Below are positions 1-11,845 of a DNA stretch of 64,000 bases, one piece after another. The notes under the pieces were generated by a model that ran no database searches, was not told the DNA's origin, and saw only the letters and a list, made by a program, of their open reading frames with translations. This DNA is from Mytilus trossulus (taxonomy: Eukaryota; Mollusca; Bivalvia; Mytilida; Mytilidae): assembly GCF_036588685.1 (NCBI RefSeq), contig NC_086376.1:59419166-59483165 (forward strand), given 5' to 3'. The number at the start of each line of letters is the position of its first letter. Position 1 is the stretch's first letter. Made by a program: the position numbers and the translations under genes.

Positions 1-837
1 TTTGCCATATAAAATGCTCGTACGAAGTCAGCTATGTAAAGCCATCTTCGACCATTTTATTTAAAATTGTCGTACACACACCGCCAGCGTTGAAAAACCA
101 TTCTCAACCCTCAAATAGAATAGCCTGTAAGTCTGATAAGTTGAGCGCTTTTTAACTGATATTTATAGTTTGTACTGTAATACAAAAGTCCCAGGTTAAA
201 GGAAAGGTTTTACTGATTTTTGAAGACCGTACGGTGACCCAAATGTGTCAATTGGTCTCTTTTGAGGGGTTGTTTCATCGTATGTGCAATCGTATCACAT
301 CTTCTTGTCTTTATAATGTTGGTGTTATTTGATAAATAAAACGAACAAGCGTGTAAGTTTGTAGTAAAAAAAATCCAAACGAACTTGACCAATTCTGTCC
401 CTCGATGCACAAAACACATTGACTTCGATGTCCATTTTTCTCCAATATTGGAGTTAATCTAAGTAACACTTTCGCATTTTACCATATAAAAAGAAAATCA
501 AGTATATATGTAAACTGCACTCAATTCAATTTTTGAAATATTTGCCCTTTGGACAAAAAAATTCCAAGACTTAAAAGAATATTATAATGAACCATATACC
601 TCCAGGGAACAAACCTAACTCTAAATGACAAAACAGTTACTCCACAGGTGAAAGTAACAGTCGGGTTGTTGTCTCTTTGACACATTCCCCATTTCCATTC
701 TCAATGTTATTGACTATCTATTGTGACAACTCAGTACTTTTCTTTTAATTTCAAATTATTCATGTATTGCGAAAATTTAATATTATTTTTAGTTGGAAAT
801 GTTGACTGCTGTACCCCTATTTTTTACTTTTTACCTA
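1..837. other. No gene seen; family D fragment only
   Basis: AT-rich sequence with only short open frames and no protein resemblance. A family D repeat fragment is present near 655-705 (the ACATTCCCCATTTCCATTCT block). Nothing else is supported. Confidence 0.5.
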
Positions 838-1170
838 TTATGTCTGTTTGTTTTGTTCAAATATTGTTATCGATGAATGGAATTGTATGCGACTGTCATA
901 AAAGCCATACATTTGAGAGATTTAACTAGCCATAAAAACAGGTTCAATCCACCATTTTCTACACAAGAAAATACCTGTACCAAGTTAGGAATATGACAGT
1001 TGTATCCATTCGTTTAATGTGACATTTAATTATGGACTTTTTGGTTAAAATTTCATCGAAGTTCGATATTTTTGTTATTTTACTTTTTAGGACAAAAGCT
1101 TATGGTATATTAATGTCGCTGATGAGTTTTTTTGTCTGGCGTACAAAATGACAAGCCTATTATATTGTCG
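838..1170 (+). repeat. Family A interspersed repeat plus family C-like tail
   Basis: A divergent copy of family A: the block around ACCATTTTCTACA, the CTGTACCAAGT block and the GAAGTTCGATATTTTTGT block appear in the same order as in the other copies (5.7, 6.9 and 10.3 kb). It is followed at about 1110-1165 by a weak family C-like stretch (CGCTGATGAG ... GTCTGGCGTA). It is non-coding; the short open frame at 723-929 overlaps the repeat and is judged spurious. Confidence 0.7.
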
Positions 1171-1343
1171 ATAAGTTTATTTATTACCTAATTGATAATC
1201 CACCATGTCTTATAACCCATAATCAATTTATAATACATTTGATATACACAAGGGTAACATGACAGAAGAAGATAGTAGAGCAGGACTCTTTTGGAGCGAT
1301 GAGGTCACTTACGATTTTGAAAATTTTATGCTTTGATTACATA

Positions 1344-1520
1344 CATAAAGGCAACAGTAGTATACCGCTGTTTAAAAGTCATTAATCGGTTGAGAGATAA
1401 AAAATCTGGGTTCCAAACTAAAACCGAGGGAAAATCATCAACTATAAGAGGAAAACAACGAAACTACAGCAACACAAAAGTGCAACAAAAACAAACGACA
1501 ATGTAACACACATTGAAAAG
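1344..1520 (+). repeat. Family B interspersed repeat
   Basis: Begins AAGGCAACAGTAGTATACCG, continues through the AAACCGAGGG and ATAAGAGGAAAACAACG blocks, and ends near AAACAAACGACA. The same block order recurs at 7.2 and 9.85 kb, and reversed at 17.0, 23.2, 28.7 and 60.4 kb. Confidence 0.75.
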
Positions 1521-2307
1521 AAACTTGATGATAACAAATGCAATTTTCCTGACTTGGAAAATTACGCTGTTTTGAAGTTGTTTTTTGTTGATTGTTGACT
1601 GCACTTTATCTTTTTTTTATTTTTGGCTATGTTTTTGTCTGATCTGCTTTAAATACATATTCAGATTTATCTGTTTTTGATGCTTTCATTTCATTTATTA
1701 AGGTAGACGGAGTGTCTAAATTAAAATCCAAAGATTTTTTATATTAATTTGTCAAAATGTAGTTTATATAATGCTTTTAAATAATAATGGTACAAAGAAT
1801 GGATCATGTGTCCTATTTTCCCACTAAAATTGACAGATTTTGTAAAGATTGTGCATGAAAACCAAATTTCTGCCATAAAATGAAAGCTACACCATAGAAT
1901 TTTGAAAAAGAAAAATTGGGGTCACGGGACTTTTTTCTTGCTACATAATAAAAAAACGTAATTTCCTGATACATTCCATTGTAAAAACAAATGAAACTGA
2001 ATTATCTGCCCTTACACTTGAGTTGTCTTCTCTTATGAGGCACGGTTGGAAAAAAATGAAAGTTCTCTGTTTTTGTAAAATACAGCCATAAATATGATAA
2101 AAAAAAAAATTAATTTCTATATTGAAATTAAATACTTCTCTCGGAATTTAACATGTGCAAATACATTATAATTATATTTAATTAGGGTATTCCTGCAGAA
2201 AAAGACAAATATAAAAGCTGTTCGTGTTAATATTATCCCTTTGCACATACACTAGGATAATTTTAAAGCATATGGTTTTTAAGATAATCTGACTGGCTGA
2301 AATAAAT
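1521..2307. other. No gene seen (3' flank of lectin gene A)
   Basis: AT-rich sequence immediately 3' of lectin gene A (minus strand). It should include that gene's 3' UTR, but I cannot choose a poly(A) site with confidence. Confidence 0.4.
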
Positions 2308-2519
2308 CTAATATATTTGGCAAATATATTGATAGCAGAAGGTACCGGTGCTTGTCTCCATTAAACTGGTCCCTCCATCCGTACGTAAAAAAATGTCTGT
2401 ACCTGCGTTCTCTCCATCCCAGTTGAAATACTTTAATTCTATTCCTTCATCATCCAAAAATGGTGTTTGATTATCAACTCTTTCGCCTTGGAAATAGATG
2501 CGACTCATTTCATTTGCAG
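2308..2519 (-). CDS. Lectin gene A, exon 3 (C-terminal CTLD half)
   Basis: Acceptor TTTCAG just above 2519, entered in phase 1; stop TAG at 2308-2310. It encodes the RIYFQGERVD, FLDDEG and YFNWDG motifs and ends YICQIY. It aligns with gene B exon 3 (11845-11631) along its whole length. Confidence 0.85.
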
Positions 2520-5500
2520 CTGAAATATAAAAATAAAATCAGTTTATTACAATGCATATTTATTCAGACTTATTTTGATTATTAAGTTTTCTTTGTGAAT
2601 CAGGCTCTTGGTTTTCTTGTTTGAAATGGGTTTTTTTTGTCGTTTTGTAGCCTAATTACTGTAAATTATAGGTTATAGTTTTAGATGAAGGCAGTACAAT
2701 CAGCTTGAAATGATGTGGTTTAAATTAAAAATAGGTGAACAATATCAATTTAATCGATCATAAAGTAGTAATTCCATGGCAAGTAAAGAAAACGATCAAA
2801 ATACAAACAACACTAAATGAAACACAACATAGAAAAACTTAATTCTGAGCAATACTTATCCCACCAAATCAAAAGGAATAAATCACATTTTAAGTCACAA
2901 AATAAAACAAAAACACATAAAAAGAAATATAATAAATACATGGTAATTTAGGACCCAGATATTCTGCAACATTCAACCACATGATGCTTAAATCCGTCAA
3001 AATGTCCCTGAGCTTTTTTAACATTGCGATTCACTGCAGAATCCTCCATCAAGTTTATAATTGACATTATTAGGTAGGGTTATTGGCAGAGTACAAAAAC
3101 TATCTTTTAAATAAAGTTGTCTACATTTTATTACCCAATCACTTGTAATAAACTTCAAATCCATGTTCAGATTGCTTTTGCGTGTTCAACCCTCAGTTGT
3201 ATAAGTTTTAGTAGAACACATTTTGTTAGCTTAATGTATCAATATTAAAGTGTCATATAAAGTTATACTCAATTTTTCATCTTCAATAAAGGATAAAGAA
3301 ATTCGATAATTTTTTTAAATTGTCCGTTTATAAATTTTGCAATTATAAAGACACTAAGGTTTCAACTCCCTTAGGCAAAGTTTACAGTAGACTGGTTTTA
3401 CTATTTTTCGGGTCCTTTTTGTTCAAATTTCTCTACAATAGTTTCGGTTCATATACATGTACATCATCGGCATTCAAATATTCGGATTTAGGCATTCCTG
3501 ATGAAGGTAAATCCAAAAAGCCCTTAAGACGTATAAAATAAATAACTTGTTGTTTTCTCTTTTTTAGGCAACAGTAGTTTATCTATATGATTAAAAGTTC
3601 ATTTGACTCACAATACCTTCTCATAAAATATTGTTTTACATGCAATGGGTAAATTAAAGGGTTTAACTAATTGTTTTTGACATAGGCAATTCATAGACTT
3701 TGAAAAAAAGACTATGGTTTGTCCTACTAACTTTAATATAAAATCGAGTAATTATTCATTGAGTCGAATTAAAGATTTGGCCTTGCCCTGTTTGAAATGT
3801 TATAAGCACGTTTTCTGCTACACACTTTCGAATAATTTCAGTTTTCATCAGACGTATTACAATATATTTATGTGATCTGTTATTCTTGTAAAGAATGATT
3901 TCAAATTCTTAAGTTTTATGTAAATTACATTACCCATCAGATCAACAGCCCACTCATAAACCTGCAGAGAGTTGATTAGTAAGAGATGTGCACCGTCTGC
4001 TTTGCATGTTGATTTGGCAATAGTATGGTTGTTTGCTGTTGTAAAAGCCTTGTAACAAATGTTGATGTTTGCTTCATATATATATCCCATTGTTACATTA
4101 CATAATTCTAAAAAAGAAAATCATATTGGTCATATTCATATTCATGCTGAAGAAGCTTTCCTCCGGGTGCGAGAGTTTCTCGCTGCATTGATGATTCATT
4201 GGTGGCCTTCGGCTATTGTCTGTTCTTTGGTCGGGTTAATGTATTTTTGACACATTCCCCATTTCCATTCTCAATTTTGTAAACATTTGAAGGATTCTGT
4301 GAAACAACTTCAAACTATTGTATTAATTGTTAAAACAAACTTTACATATGAAAATGCTGCTGTGATGTTAAAATCATTTCTTTTGTCTTAATCAACCCTC
4401 ATTGTCAATATCTATATTAAGTCAAGATATGAGGTAGACTTGACTGTGTCTGATGTATACTTTATTTCAAGTTCGATGGAATAGATGCGTGCATAGTAAA
4501 TTTATTTGGTTTATAACTATTTCGATATGAGCGTCACTGATGAGTCTTATGTAGACGAAACGCGCGTCTGGCGTACTAAATTATAATCCTGGTACCTTTG
4601 ATAACTATATATTTTAAGTTAGAGCTCATCCTCTATATAAAGTAACGTCAAGTAGGGGGATAATGCTTGCTATTTTCCATTCTTCATAAGAAGCTTCTAT
4701 ATACATTCAGCAAGAAAAGGAGTATAGTTGGTGCCAATGAGAATACTGACTCTTTGCTGAAAAACACGTTTTCCAAACACAACAAATATGTTGTAAATCT
4801 AGAAATCAAATATCTTGAAAATGTCAGTTTCAGAAAAAAATTTGCTTGAGAGTGGTGTGGTTTTACATAGTACAACTAATTTCTTACCAAGACATAATAC
4901 TGGGATGTTTTATAAAACAAGGCAGGGCCAATTGTGTTAGTTTGTCTTTTAGTTTACTGTTTTGATATTAAAAAAGGAAACACTTAAAAAAGTATCATAA
5001 AGTTATTCGGATAACCGCCATCATTATAATGTAGAATTATTTTCATTTTTTCAAAGTATATTAAAAAAAACCAACCTTAAACAAAATCAAAATTGAAAAT
5101 TGAACAACGGTTGAATAATTCGAAAAATTCGAAAAATCCAAAATTCATACGTATCTATATATGGCAGTTGATTTTTCATACGTTTGATGTGTTTGGACTT
5201 TAAATTTTGCCTTTTGATTTCGGAATTCCCGTTTTTAATTTTTCTCGCAGTTCGTTATTTTTGTTATTCTACTTTTTCAAAACACATAGGAAACATAAAA
5301 AAATATTTAGGTTAGTATTAAGAACTGATTTAAAATTCAAACCCATACTTTAATACAGGGTTTCTTATAACGTATTCTATAGTTTTGCAAAGATATTGTT
5401 CTAATACCAATTATATTGTTAATAATATTGTTACAATCAAATATGAAAGTGAAAGTAATCGGAGATGCATATATATGATGAAGTGCAAACAGTTTAACCA

Positions 5501-8500
5501 AGTGCAGTAATAGATTTGATATTCTGTTCTGTGTGCAACACCATGACTTATAATTCCAAAGTGACATCTAACATCACTTTAAAATGCTTAATTATGTTTT
5601 TAAAAAGATTCCTACATTACTAGTGGAAAAAAAAAAGACCGAAGAAAAATGTCACAAGTAAATAGATTGACATTTTTACTCTTTGAGTATGTTTGTTTTG
5701 TCCATGCACCGTTGACTATGTGATGGAATTTGACGCGACTGTCATACAAGTGAGAGGTTTATCTAGCTATAAAACCAGGCTCAATCCACCATTTTCTACA
5801 TTAGAAAATGCCTGTACCAAGTCAGGAGTATGACAGTTCTTATCCATTCGTTTGATGTGTTTGGACATTTGATATTGCCTTTTGATTTTAGATTTTCTTT
5901 TTTGAATTTTCCTCGGAGTTCAGTATTTTTGTGTTTTTACTTTTAACTGATATAGCAATCCACAAATCAATAATGATAGTTTGACTATTTGTTATTCTTT
6001 TCTAAGTACTAGTTATCCCTTTTATAGTTCTTTAATCCCACTTTATCCTTTCTTAATTAGTTTGATTACTGGTGTACTTTTTTCTATTTTAAATCTTATC
6101 AAGCATCGCTATTTAAAGGAACAAGTTCTGATTGCATCGAACATTTCTATTGAATAAATAATTACTTATTATATAATATAGTGTTTCTCATTAAGTTTTA
6201 TAATTTGGCATGTCTTCCTTTGTGTATGTACCTTATTCAAGATAATTAATTCGACGAACTTCCTACGTCATTTAGAATAATTTTGAGTTTTAACTTAAGC
6301 TGGATAATAATTTATGGATGTAAAAATGTATAAACAAGACAGAATTTAAACTGAACTTGTTAACTCCGATTTTTTAAGACAACGGTTTTAAGTCAGAAAA
6401 ATTCGTCATAAGTTTTCGTTGTCTGATTATGTATTTCCTCTTTCAGGCCTGTAATGAAAACATTTTCAAATGTTCAAACAATGTATTCACTTGTTCATTT
6501 GAAAGATTTATTAATATTTCAATTGAAAATGTTGGGTACACGTATATGTACTTAAGTTATTTAATAGGCAATGTCTATACCAAATACCAAGATCGTCAAA
6601 AAAGCTAGTATCAGGATTTCCTTTACTCGATTTCTCCCTTTCTTGACCTGTTAATTTTTTTATTTAACCAATGTATGGTTCGTTTGATCTCAGTTCTTCA
6701 TTTATCAAAATTCGATGATGACGTCAAATGTTCTTGTTTTCTTCTGAAATTCCAATTGTGACGTCACGAAAAAAGTGACCATGCCGGGTGACGTCGAATA
6801 GAAAAAACACAACCTTTTTGCAGATCACTAGAAAAGATTTTAATTGTTTGTATATCGTCAAAGTTTTAAAACCAAGTTTAACCAACCATATTTTTACACA
6901 GGAAAATGTCTGTACAAAGTGAGGAATATTACAGTTGTTATCTATTCGTTTGAGCTTTTGATTTTGGTATTTGTTTTCGAACTTTCCGTCATAAATTTTA
7001 TTCGGAGTTCGGTATTTTTATGATTTTACATTATACTAACTATACAGACATGAATTGTTTAATCGAGATGGTTTTTTATGGGCCTTTATGTATAATTTTT
7101 TTACTTCTTCAATGAAAACAAAACAGTATTCATTCAATTCCCTTAAAAAATATAAGCTTTTTTAATATCTTGATAAAGATTGATATTTTAGAAATTGAAC
7201 CAAATAAAGGCAACAGTAGTATACCGTTGTTCTTAATTCATAAATTGATTGAGAGAAAAAATCCTAGTTACAAACTAAAACTACGGGAGACACATCAAAT
7301 ATAAGAGGAGAACAACGACACAACAGAAACACACCCAGAAACGAACTATAATATAACAATACCATACATGTTCCTGACTTGGTGCAGGACATTTTTAGAA
7401 AAAAAAGGTAGCTTGAACCGGATTTTGTGGTTAGCCAAACTTCCCGCTTTTATGGCAAAGTTAACATAACATTAAACTGACAACATAATATGAAATGACT
7501 AAGAAACCAAAATTAATAGCTTTCAGAAGGTACCAGGCTTATAATTTAATACACCAGACGGTCGTTTCGTCTACATCAGACTCAAATGTGACGCTCAGAT
7601 AAAAAAGTTTGAAAGACAAAAATAGTACAAAATAGAAGAACATTGAGAACCAACAATTCCAAAACGTTGTATTAAATACGGCGAAGGTTATCTGCCTGAG
7701 ATAAGAAAATCCTTAGTATTTAGAAGAATGCATACTTTTGCAAACGGAAAATTTATAAAAATTACTGTATAATAGATAAACACGTTAACACCGAAGTGAT
7801 GACTAACTACAGAATAAAAACGAAAACATAAAACAAACTAAATCAGCACATGAAAAAAACACAGCCGAACAATTGATATAATCAAGACAATCAGTAAAAA
7901 TATATTGTTTATCTTATTTTAAAAATATATCAAAATCAGCATTCATTTGCATGGTTTGGTGCTGAAAACTATCTTTGTCGTGCTCGCTCCCTTTCAGGAT
8001 TATATTCCTGAAACTGACTCCTCATTTATTGACATTTTGAAGAATCTTCGTATCAACAAACAGCATAAAAACAAATGTAGTATGTTAAACACACATCACA
8101 ATTTTAATGTCTGTTTAATAGAATCATAAAACTTCAGCAATATTTAACTCTTTTCAAAGCTATACATAGTTATTATTAGGAAGCAAGTTATACTAATCGG
8201 GAAACATAACTTTAGAAGATTGAAACCAAAAGTTTGATGATTCAAATTTGAAATTATCAAAGTGAATGAATGAATGATATAAGTATGTATTAACACTTAC
8301 TTGTCTTTCTGATGGCTTTCGATCCCACAGATGTCTCTTTATGGGGAAAGTGAGCAGAGTACATATGACACTGTCCTGTAACCGATTGGTAGTCAGCTGA
8401 GTAACAGTTTGCTATACTTGTACATGAGCTAGCACATTCCAAGAAATGTTCGGTAATCAATGTTCTGATAGACGAATTGGTTGGCACAATTTGTGTATCT

Positions 8501-8601
8501 GTTTCAAGTTCGAATTTCTGTACTTTGATATGCATGCTGCTGGTATAATGTAGCATGAAAGTAGTCGTTGCTACTCCAGTGTAGATTATTTGATGAAACA
8601 T
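2308..8601 (-). CDS. Lectin gene A: PAN/apple-like domain plus C-type-lectin-like domain (three exons)
   Basis: Spliced CDS: 8601-8301, 4107-3934, 2519-2308 (687 nt, 228 residues). All donors are GT and acceptors AG; both introns are phase 1 and the joined frame stays open. Residues 1-22 form a hydrophobic leader. Residues about 26-95 form a PAN/apple-like domain (C56, C60, C66, C78). Residues about 101-228 form a CTLD with paired N-terminal cysteines (LCN, ICYK), the CxxDGAHLLLI helix region and a terminal YICQIY. The calcium/sugar motifs EPN and WND are absent, so classical calcium-dependent sugar binding looks unlikely. The cysteine that begins the PAN domain in gene B is missing here. It is probably a secreted recognition or immune protein, by analogy with the large molluscan CTLD families (inference). 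It lies head-to-tail downstream of paralogue B. No Ser/Thr linker exon was found between exons 1 and 2. Exon boundaries come from sequence alone. Confidence 0.82.
2740..3310. other. Intron 2 of lectin gene A; degraded repeat remains
   Basis: A weak, reordered resemblance to the family E 3' region (ATTCCATGGCAAG, AAATGAAACACAACATAG, ATCCCACCAAA) is seen near 2765-2875. Otherwise it is AT-rich sequence with no gene. Confidence 0.3.
3420..3545 (+). repeat. Family C-related repeat
   Basis: The end of this stretch (GGCATTCCTGATGAAGGTAA, then AAAAAGCCCTTAAGACGTAT) is the same variant as at 30214-30268. The 73-residue open frame at 3320-3541 runs through it and looks like translated repeat. Confidence 0.45.
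3934..4107 (-). CDS. Lectin gene A, exon 2 (N-terminal CTLD half)
   Basis: 174 nt, phase 1 on both sides, acceptor TTTTTTAG above 4107 and donor GTAATG below 3934. It encodes LCNVTMGYIYEA, ICYKAF, TCKADGAHLLLI and VYEWAVDLMG. Its length matches gene B exon 4 exactly (174 nt). Confidence 0.85.
4145..4275 (+). repeat. Family D interspersed repeat
   Basis: Contains TCCGGGTGCGAGAGTTTCTC, GGCCTTCGGCTATTGTCTG and the ACATTCCCCATTTCCATTCT end. A second long copy is at 56115-56245, with fragments at 655-705 and 11455-11505. Confidence 0.75.
4365..4612. repeat. Family E fragment followed by family C copy
   Basis: 4365-4505 matches the family E stretch that reads CAACC(GA)CCCTCATTGTCAAT and AAGTCAAGATATGAGG at 36225-36330. 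It is followed at 4530-4612 by a good family C copy containing GACGAAACGCGCGTCTGGCG. Confidence 0.65.
5150..5280 (+). repeat. Family A fragment
   Basis: Shares the CGTTTGATGTGTTTGGAC and TTTTGCCTTTTGATTTCGG blocks with the full copy at 5688-5945. Confidence 0.55.
5688..5945 (+). repeat. Family A interspersed repeat, near-complete copy
   Basis: One of the best copies of the family in the window: the ATGGAATTTGACGCGACTGT, CTATAAAACCAGGCTCAATC, GCCTGTACCAAGTCAGGAGT and CTCGGAGTTCAGTATTTTTG blocks occur in order. Confidence 0.8.
6861..7035 (+). repeat. Family A fragment
   Basis: Shares AAAACCAAGTTTAACCAACC, GTCTGTACAAAGTGAGGAAT and CGGAGTTCGGTATTTTTATG with the family. Confidence 0.65.
7204..7380 (+). 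repeat. Family B interspersed repeat
   Basis: Contains AAGGCAACAGTAGTATACCG and ATAAGAGGAGAACAACGACA in the same spacing as the copies at 1.34 and 9.85 kb. Confidence 0.75.
7525..7605 (-). repeat. Family C repeat, reversed
   Basis: GTACCAGGCTTATAATTTAA, then ACCAGACGGTCGTTTCGTCT, is the reverse complement of the family C core. Confidence 0.7.
8301..8601 (-). CDS. Lectin gene A, exon 1 (leader and PAN/apple-like domain)
   Basis: Starts at ATG 8601 and ends at a GTAAGT donor after one base of codon 101. It encodes 100 residues: a hydrophobic leader (IIYTGVATTTFMLHYTSS), a KVQKFE stretch, then LECASSC, NCYSADY and GQCHMYS, the usual PAN cysteine pattern. The start is supported by alignment of its leader with that of gene B. 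Confidence 0.85.
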
Positions 8602-9373
8602 TCTAGTAAATTATATTATTATCTATATTTCTTTTCTTTCTTTCAAATAAAGTAATGAAAACAAAGTCTAACATACATATATATCACCGATATAGTTAAT
8701 CTTAATTAATCTAGTAAAATTAACTAAATTTCATTGGATATACCGTATGCTGAAAACTTATTGTTACATTTGACTTCCTTATGCAACTGGTGCTCATTTA
8801 AAGGAATTATCATTATTAATAGGCTTAAAATTGTTCAAGAAATGCGTAATGATGGAATACGGTAGTTGCATGCATTCACCCACTTAATTGGTAACTTAAA
8901 TTGGACCAAAAAGGTATACTTTGATATCCTTTGGGACTTTTTGAAGGATTATATATAATATTGGACAACAAATTCTCTATTATTACAAGATAAGGTCGTT
9001 ATACAAAATTGGAATTTTACAAAATTATTGATATCAATATTAATGATCATTAATCCTATATATCGAGGACGAAAACAAAGAACAAAACCATTCTTATTTC
9101 CATTTTGTTTGTACCGTCAATAACTTAAGTAGGTTTCGTGCAGAAGTATTAGTTTCTTAATTAATAATTAATATTAACAAACCGCTTTTAAATATGTTGT
9201 TGATGACAGTATATAATTTAATTCTGGATGTAATGCGTCTTCTAATTTGATGACGTCGTTTTGTTTATCAGCTCATAAACATAATTTTGTCATGTGACCG
9301 TGACATCATCAACGTTATTCATGATTTACTCCGGTTTAAAATGGAATCAAGAATTGAATTATAAGCAATGGCT
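8602..9373. other. 5' flank of lectin gene A; nothing recognised
   Basis: The promoter of gene A should lie here. I see no convincing TATA box or initiator beyond general AT richness, and no repeat family member. Confidence 0.4.
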
Positions 9374-9505
9374 GTAATATGTTTTCTGTCAATTCTAAAT
9401 AACCCCAAAAATGTTGTGCACTCTTTTAAAATAACCCTTTACGCGAGTAATTAGTGTGCACCACATTTTTATGTTATTTCTTCATAGACAGAAAAACATA
9501 TTACG
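9374..9505. mobile_element. Small fold-back (MITE-like) element
   Basis: The left arm begins GTAATATGTTTTCTGTC and the right arm ends GACAGAAAAACATATTAC. The arms are about 50 bp, imperfect, and pair through CAAAAATGTTGTGCACT versus AGTGTGCACCACATTTTT. The total is about 132 bp with a short loop. No coding sequence. Confidence 0.65.
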
Positions 9506-9849
9506 ATCATTCCTTAAATAATTTGTAACGTCATATGCTTTAAACAAATGATTTGACCTCTATTGAATAATTCAAAGTTTGGTTGATCATTAACAGAAAT
9601 AAAAAGACTATAATAAATAGACGACATCGTCAAAGACACCAGGATTGCAATTTCGTTTACAAAAGACTCCACAATAGCTCGAATCAAAAACGTTAAAAGA
9701 CCAAATTTTAGTACGACGATCATTGTGGTCCCAACACTTCCGAAAGATAATGATTTAAACTATGTCATCAATGTCGAATTACTTAAAAGGCAGATACAGC
9801 ACATCTCTTTTGTTTTAGTAACCAAACAAACATCTTATGACGAAATTAC

Positions 9850-10020
9850 AAATAAAGGCAACAGTAGTATACCGCTGTTCAAAACTCATAAATCCATGGA
9901 CAAAAAACAAAATCGGGGTAACAAACTTAAACCGAGGGAAACGCATTAAATATAAGAGTATAAGAGGAGAACAACGACATAAAATCGAAACGTAGCACAC
10001 ACAGAAACTGACCAAGCAAA
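9850..10020 (+). repeat. Family B interspersed repeat, good copy
   Basis: Contains AAGGCAACAGTAGTATACCG, GGGGTAACAAACTTAAACCG and ATAAGAGGAGAACAACGACA. The overlapping open frames on both strands (9725-9949, 9815-10015) are translated repeat. Confidence 0.8.
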
Positions 10021-10317
10021 CAATACTAGTTTGCTGATAAAATAAGGATCGAGTTCATTACTTTAATGTGACAATTCTTATAGTATTTATGAAAATGTGT
10101 CATATCTTTGTTAGACGATACGTAATTGACATCAAACTAACCATATGACCAGATCTGAAACTTCCCGTTGAATTATCAAATACAAAACTGAATATTTCAC
10201 ATTGCTCAATAAAACAAAACAAAAATTATTTACACCAAACTAGCTGATTGAACAAAATCTAATTGATAGTGGTAATGAACACAGCGTTTAGGTATCAGAA
10301 GAAACGATATTACAAAA

Positions 10318-10490
10318 ACGGTTTAATCCACCATTTTCTACATTTGAAAATGCCTGTACCAAGTCAGAAATATGACAGTTCTTGTTCATTCGTTTTTTAT
10401 GCGTTTTGTTATTTGATTTTGCCATGTGATTATGGACTTTCCGAAATGATTTTCACTAAGTTCAGTATTTTTGTGATTTTACTTTTTATT
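10318..10490 (+). repeat. Family A interspersed repeat
   Basis: TTTAATCCACCATTTTCTAC, GCCTGTACCAAGTCAGAAAT and TTCAGTATTTTTGTGATTTT occur in family order. The 105-residue open frame at 10263-10580 is carried by this repeat. Confidence 0.75.
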
Positions 10491-11630
10491 AAGAATGACA
10501 ACGAAATATTTATTAACATCAATACGTTTAAAACAGTGTACGTCATTTTTAAAGATAGGAATCCGAAAACAGATAATTAAATTCCTACTTAATACTTGAT
10601 CATTTCATGTTTCTTCATTTCGTTGACTATAATAATTACCTAAATCCAAACTAAAAAAACATTTCTGTGGCATTTGGTTGTTGTCTCTTTGACAATCATA
10701 CCACATCTTTTTTTATGTATTGTACTTCCGTTAAGGAAACTTTTTATGTTTTTCACTTTTTAAGAATTGACAAAATCGTATGTAAAATTGACATTGACAA
10801 GTAGTTATTCCTAAGCAAATATGAAAACGTCACTCAGTAAATGAACGTCCAAAACGATTTTCTTGAACCGAAGAGATTGAAGATCTACAACACCATAAAA
10901 GATCTAAAAATAATAGATAAATGAATCAAGTGTCAATTAAGACTACTATTATATCAGTACCAATGACTGATAACTGGCTTGATAACATTTTCCTAAGCGG
11001 ATAGTCCACCTACAAATGTAAGAAACATACTTTAACTTGGAAAATCTTACCTGTTATATCAATCCAATAAACCCGAAAAATCAATCGTCCATAAATTACC
11101 ATAAAGAGGTTGGAAACTAAACATTGGGCAACGGAAAACTCACAGAATAAGGGCTAAAGCTTTATAAAAGGGTAAGAAGGTTATTTTTCATTTGTCGCAC
11201 CTATGATACTGCTGGTAGCAATGGTAAATCCTGCGTAATATCACTCTCTTGTAAACTTGGTAAATGAAAAACAAATTAACGACACATACAACCAAAATAT
11301 AGTTTTGCTGAAGGCAATTCTTAAAAAAAATGTACAATTAATCCACATTAAATCATCCGATATTTTTGAACAGTAGGAAAAAAATTTAAAAAGCTAATCA
11401 TAGCCATATTTTGGTAAGATACAGAGGATACTATTGGAACGATATCAAAATAAATTGGTTGCCTTCGGCTGTTATCTGCTCTTTGGTCGGGTTATTGTCT
11501 CTATGGTATTTGAAAATTTATAAACATCTGAATTAAGATAGTGTACAGAAAACTTATCATTAAGTAGAAATTATGTATTGTTAAGCGTCTATATCATTAG
11601 ATTCAAAAGCAACTGATTGTCATGTGAAAC
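10491..11630. other. Intergenic A/B spacer; little recognised
   Basis: Family D-like fragments lie near 10675-10715 and 11455-11505 (GCCTTCGGCTGTTATCTGCT). This is the 3' flank of lectin gene B. No gene seen. Confidence 0.45.
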
Positions 11631-11845
11631 CTAATATATCTGACAAATGTAAGAATACTCGGTGTTTCCTGAAGATGCCTCCATTAGTCTTGTTGTTCCG
11701 TCCGTTCGTAAATAATTCCCGATAACATCTGGTTCCCCTGGACTCCAGTTGAAATATGTTAGAGTATTGCCTGCATCATCTAAGAAAGGTGAGTATTGGT
11801 CGACTCGTTCACCTTGGAAAAAAATACGAAGCATTCCATAATAAT
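11631..11845 (-). CDS. Lectin gene B, exon 5 (C-terminal CTLD half)
   Basis: 215 nt, acceptor ATTTCAG above 11845, stop TAG at 11631-11633. It encodes LRIFFQGERVDQ, NWSPGEPDVIG, NYLRTDGTTRLMEASSG and YSYICQIY. It is paralogous to gene A exon 3. Confidence 0.85.

Noticed and set aside
10263-10580. 105-residue plus-strand open frame
   Set aside because: Carried by a family A repeat; other copies do not keep the frame open.
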